A stretch of DNA of 5,594 nucleotides from Actinomycetota bacterium (GTDB lineage: Bacteria; Actinomycetota; Acidimicrobiia; Acidimicrobiales; AC-14): contig JAIVIH010000290.1 of NCBI GenBank assembly GCA_020200615.1, positions 1 to 5,594 of the forward strand, read 5' to 3'. Numbering within the stretch: position 1 is the first letter of the stretch; each line of letters starts with the position of its first letter. Below are positions 3,996 through 5,594 of the stretch, piece by piece. Under the pieces are notes generated by a model. It saw nothing but the letters and a program-made list of their open reading frames with translations, searched no databases and was not told the origin of the DNA. A program made the translations under genes and the position numbers.

Positions 3996-5594
3996 GTCCC
4001 GTCCCCGCTGGCGGGACGCGGCGGCCAGCAGCTCCTCGGCGTGGTCGCGAGCGGTGGCGCTGGCGGGCTGGCCCGAGAGCATCCGTGAGAGCTCGACCAC
4101 CCGTTCCTTCTCCGACAGCCGCCGGGCCTCGGCGACGGTCCGTCCCTCCCGCTCGACCTTGGTCACTGCGACCTGGTGGTCGGCGAACGCCGCCACCTGC
4201 GGGAGATGGGTCACGACCATCACCTGGCCCCCTCCGCCCGACGCACACCCGGCCTCGGCCAGAGCAGCCAGGGCCCGGCCGACGGCCAGGGCCGCCTCCC
4301 CTCCCACGCCGGCGTCGACCTCGTCGAACACCAGGGTTTCCGCGCCCGGGCCGTCCGGGCCGCTCGGTCCCGCCACCCCGCTCAGAGGGCCGCTCGGGCC
4401 CAGGGCCAGGCGGAGGGCCAGCATGGTCCGGGCCAGCTCCCCTCCGGACGCGGCCTTGGCCACGGGCAGGGTGGCCTCCCCCCGGTTGGCACCCAGCAGG
4501 AAGGTCACCTGATCTCCGGGCCCGGCCCCCGGCCCGCGACCCCGCTCAGAGGGCCGCTCGGGCCCTTCACCCCGCTCAGAGGGCTGCTCGGGCCCTTCAC
4601 CCCGCTCAGAGGGCCGCTCGGGCCCTTCCACCGTCACTTCGAAGCGGGCGCCGGCCATGGCCAGGGACTGGAGCTGCTCCTCCACCCGCGCCGCCAGCAC
4701 GGGCGCGGCCTGGCGCCGGGCCTGGCCCACCGCGGCTGCCTCCCGCTCCACCACGCCCTCCACCTCGGCCCGCTCACCTTCGAGGGCCTGCGCCCGCTCG
4801 CCGTGTTGCTCCAGGTCGGCGAAGCGGGCCCGGGCCTGCACCTCGAAGCTCAGCACGTCGGACAGCCGCTCACCGTACTTCCGGCGAAGGTCGGCGAGGA
4901 GGCGGCGACGGGCCCGAACGTCGTCCAGGCGCTCGGGATCGACGACTACGGCCTCGGTCGCGGCCCGCAGGTCGGCCCCCGCCTCGGCGACCTCGGCCGC
5001 CACCGCCCGGAGCCGCACCTCCAGGTCGGCGAAAGGCCGTCGCCCGGCACAGGCGGCCAGGGCCCGGGCCACGCAGTCGGCCGCCCCGCCGTCCTCGAGG
5101 AGGGCCCGATGGGCCGCCGAACCGGCCTCCCGGTCGTCGGCGGCACTGGCGAGGGCGTCCTCCTCCGACTCCAACCGCTCCTCCTCGTCGGGACCGTCGA
5201 TACCAGCGGCGGCCAGCTCGTCGAGCTGGTACCGGAGGAGGTCGAGCTCCCGCGCCCGGGCCCTCTCGTCCCCGCCCAGGGCGGCAAGGCTCGCTTCCAG
5301 GGCGGCCAGCCGGCGCCGGGCCTCCTCCAGCGGCCCGAGGTCGATATGGCCGAAACGGTCCAGAGCCTCCCGCTGCATTCGCGGGGCCAGCAGCGACTGG
5401 TGGGCGTGCTGGCCGTGGAGGTCGACCAGGCCCTGCCCGAGCTCGGCCAGCTCCCCGGCGGTGGCCAGCCGGCCGTTCATGTAGGCCCGGCTGCGACCGG
5501 TGCGGGGCACGGCCCGCGCCACGACCAGCTCCTCCCCGTCGACCAGGAAGCGCCCCTCGACCCGAGCCTCCTCGGCGCCTGGGCGGACGAGCAC
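3993..5594 (-). CDS. recN: DNA repair protein RecN, 5' end truncated by window edge
   Basis: RecN is a cytoplasmic SMC-like ATPase that acts early in recombinational repair of double-strand breaks. The visible 533 residues begin inside the N-terminal ATPase half; by comparison with E. coli RecN about 50-60 residues, including the Walker A loop, lie outside the window, so the GTG at the edge is not a true start. Seen in order (fragment numbering): the RecN-typical DLHGQHAHQSLL (58-69); a long Ala/Arg/Glu-rich coiled-coil arm (about 87-310); the ABC signature ASGGELAR (382-389); Walker B TLVFDEVD (420-427) with D-loop DAGVGG; the switch histidine in VTHLPQVA (461-468); and the conserved C-terminal tail ending ELLAAASRQRGRD. 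Two low-complexity inserts, 323-360 (repeats of GPERPSERGE) and 399-418 (GPSGPLSGVA-like), are not part of normal RecN and flank the signature motif. The stop codon shares a base with the steA start. The family call is very secure. Confidence 0.96.
   Translation of the reverse strand: MLVRPGAEEARVEGRFLVDGEELVVARAVPRTGRSRAYMNGRLATAGELAELGQGLVDLHGQHAHQSLLAPRMQREALDRFGHIDLGPLEEARRRLAALEASLAALGGDERARARELDLLRYQLDELAAAGIDGPDEEERLESEEDALASAADDREAGSAAHRALLEDGGAADCVARALAACAGRRPFADLEVRLRAVAAEVAEAGADLRAATEAVVVDPERLDDVRARRRLLADLRRKYGERLSDVLSFEVQARARFADLEQHGERAQALEGERAEVEGVVEREAAAVGQARRQAAPVLAARVEEQLQSLAMAGARFEVTVEGPERPSERGEGPEQPSERGEGPERPSERGRGPGAGPGDQVTFLLGANRGEATLPVAKAASGGELARTMLALRLALGPSGPLSGVAGPSGPDGPGAETLVFDEVDAGVGGEAALAVGRALAALAEAGCASGGGGQVMVVTHLPQVAAFADHQVAVTKVEREGRTVAEARRLSEKERVVELSRMLSGQPASATARDHAEELLAAASRQRGRD
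4357..4401 (-). repeat. Second, out-of-frame copy of the recN repeat
   Basis: Positions 4375-4401 match the 27-base core of the tandem array (copies 1 and 3) with no difference, yet begin one base out of register with the codons, so recN reads them as GPSGPLSGV rather than GPERPSERG. A partial copy one 30-base period away (4357-4371, one mismatch over the 15-base GGGCCGCTCGGKCCC stretch) gives the adjoining GPSGPDGPG. The segment sits between the ABC signature and Walker B of RecN, where the family normally has only a few residues. Confidence 0.93.
4539..4628 (-). repeat. 30-bp tandem repeat inside recN, three copies
   Basis: Three units start at 4539, 4569 and 4599. Each has the plus-strand core ACCCCGCTCAGAGGG followed by CCGCTCGGGCCC and a short TTC linker. 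Copies 1 and 3 are identical over 27 bases; copy 2 differs by one base (CTGCTC for CCGCTC), which gives Gln for Arg. On the recN strand each unit codes for ten residues, GPERPSERGE. A degenerate unit (GRGPGAGPGD) follows on the protein side at about 4509-4538. Each unit contains a small inverted repeat, GGGCC-GCTCG-GGCCC. Identity extends to third codon positions, so the expansion looks recent or is being homogenised. Confidence 0.95.

Noticed and set aside
3994..4248. An 85-codon upstream extension of SteA
   Set aside because: It lies entirely within the conserved C-terminal codons of recN, reads as Arg/Gly-rich shadow, and the ATG at 3993 has a coupled stop/start.
1510..4512. A 1000-codon open frame on the plus strand, antisense to steA and mctB
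   Set aside because: The product is His/Gln/Gly/Glu-rich with no recognisable domain. It runs opposite three well-identified genes, and such long antisense frames are expected in GC-rich coding DNA with biased third positions.
4539..4628. A CRISPR array
   Set aside because: The units are contiguous 30-bp tandem repeats with no spacers, and they are translated in frame within recN.
4657..5484. A plus-strand Ser/Arg/Ala-rich frame opposite recN
   Set aside because: It is the complement of the Ala/Arg/Glu-rich coiled-coil codons of RecN; the composition is explained by the antisense reading.

Overview
The window is a GC-rich (roughly 70% by eye), gene-dense stretch in which every convincing gene lies on the minus strand. 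The gene order, read in the direction of transcription, is recN (5' end cut off by the right edge) > steA > mctB/steB > murJ. The gene set, the GTG and TTG starts and the strong G/C third-position bias point to a high-GC actinobacterium. The recN-steA-mctB block is the one known from mycobacteria and corynebacteria. Having murJ next to it, and a SteA that keeps a thiamine-pyrophosphokinase-like GDFDS motif, suggests a deeper lineage such as Acidimicrobiia. That placement is inference.

Layout from right to left: 5594-3993 is RecN, a DNA-repair SMC-like ATPase, lacking its Walker A end in this window. Its stop shares one base with the ATG of steA (3993-2692), a predicted membrane-anchored cytokinetic-ring protein. 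Three bases later a TTG starts the MctB/SteB-family membrane protein (2688-1744). A 73-bp spacer (1671-1743) follows, almost wholly made of repeat and hairpin sequence, and then murJ, the lipid II flippase (1670-42), begins with GTG. The last 41 bases (1-41) show no recognisable gene. The tight packing of recN, steA and mctB suggests one transcript. SteA and SteB act in cell separation in Corynebacterium, and MurJ supplies lipid II for wall synthesis, so the downstream three genes make a plausible division/envelope module behind a repair gene.

The most unusual features are repeats. (1) RecN carries a nearly perfect 30-bp tandem repeat (three copies, 4539-4628), and the same 27-bp DNA word recurs exactly at 4375-4401 in a different reading frame of the same gene. 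The two repeat-coded inserts flank the ABC signature motif. This looks like DNA-level spread of a small palindromic element into a coding gene. (2) The mctB-murJ spacer has two abutting hairpins, one of which would bury the murJ Shine-Dalgarno sequence. The first shares a 10-base core with the recN repeat. (3) A long stem-loop lies within the 3' end of murJ. No complete unknown defence or biosynthetic system is visible.
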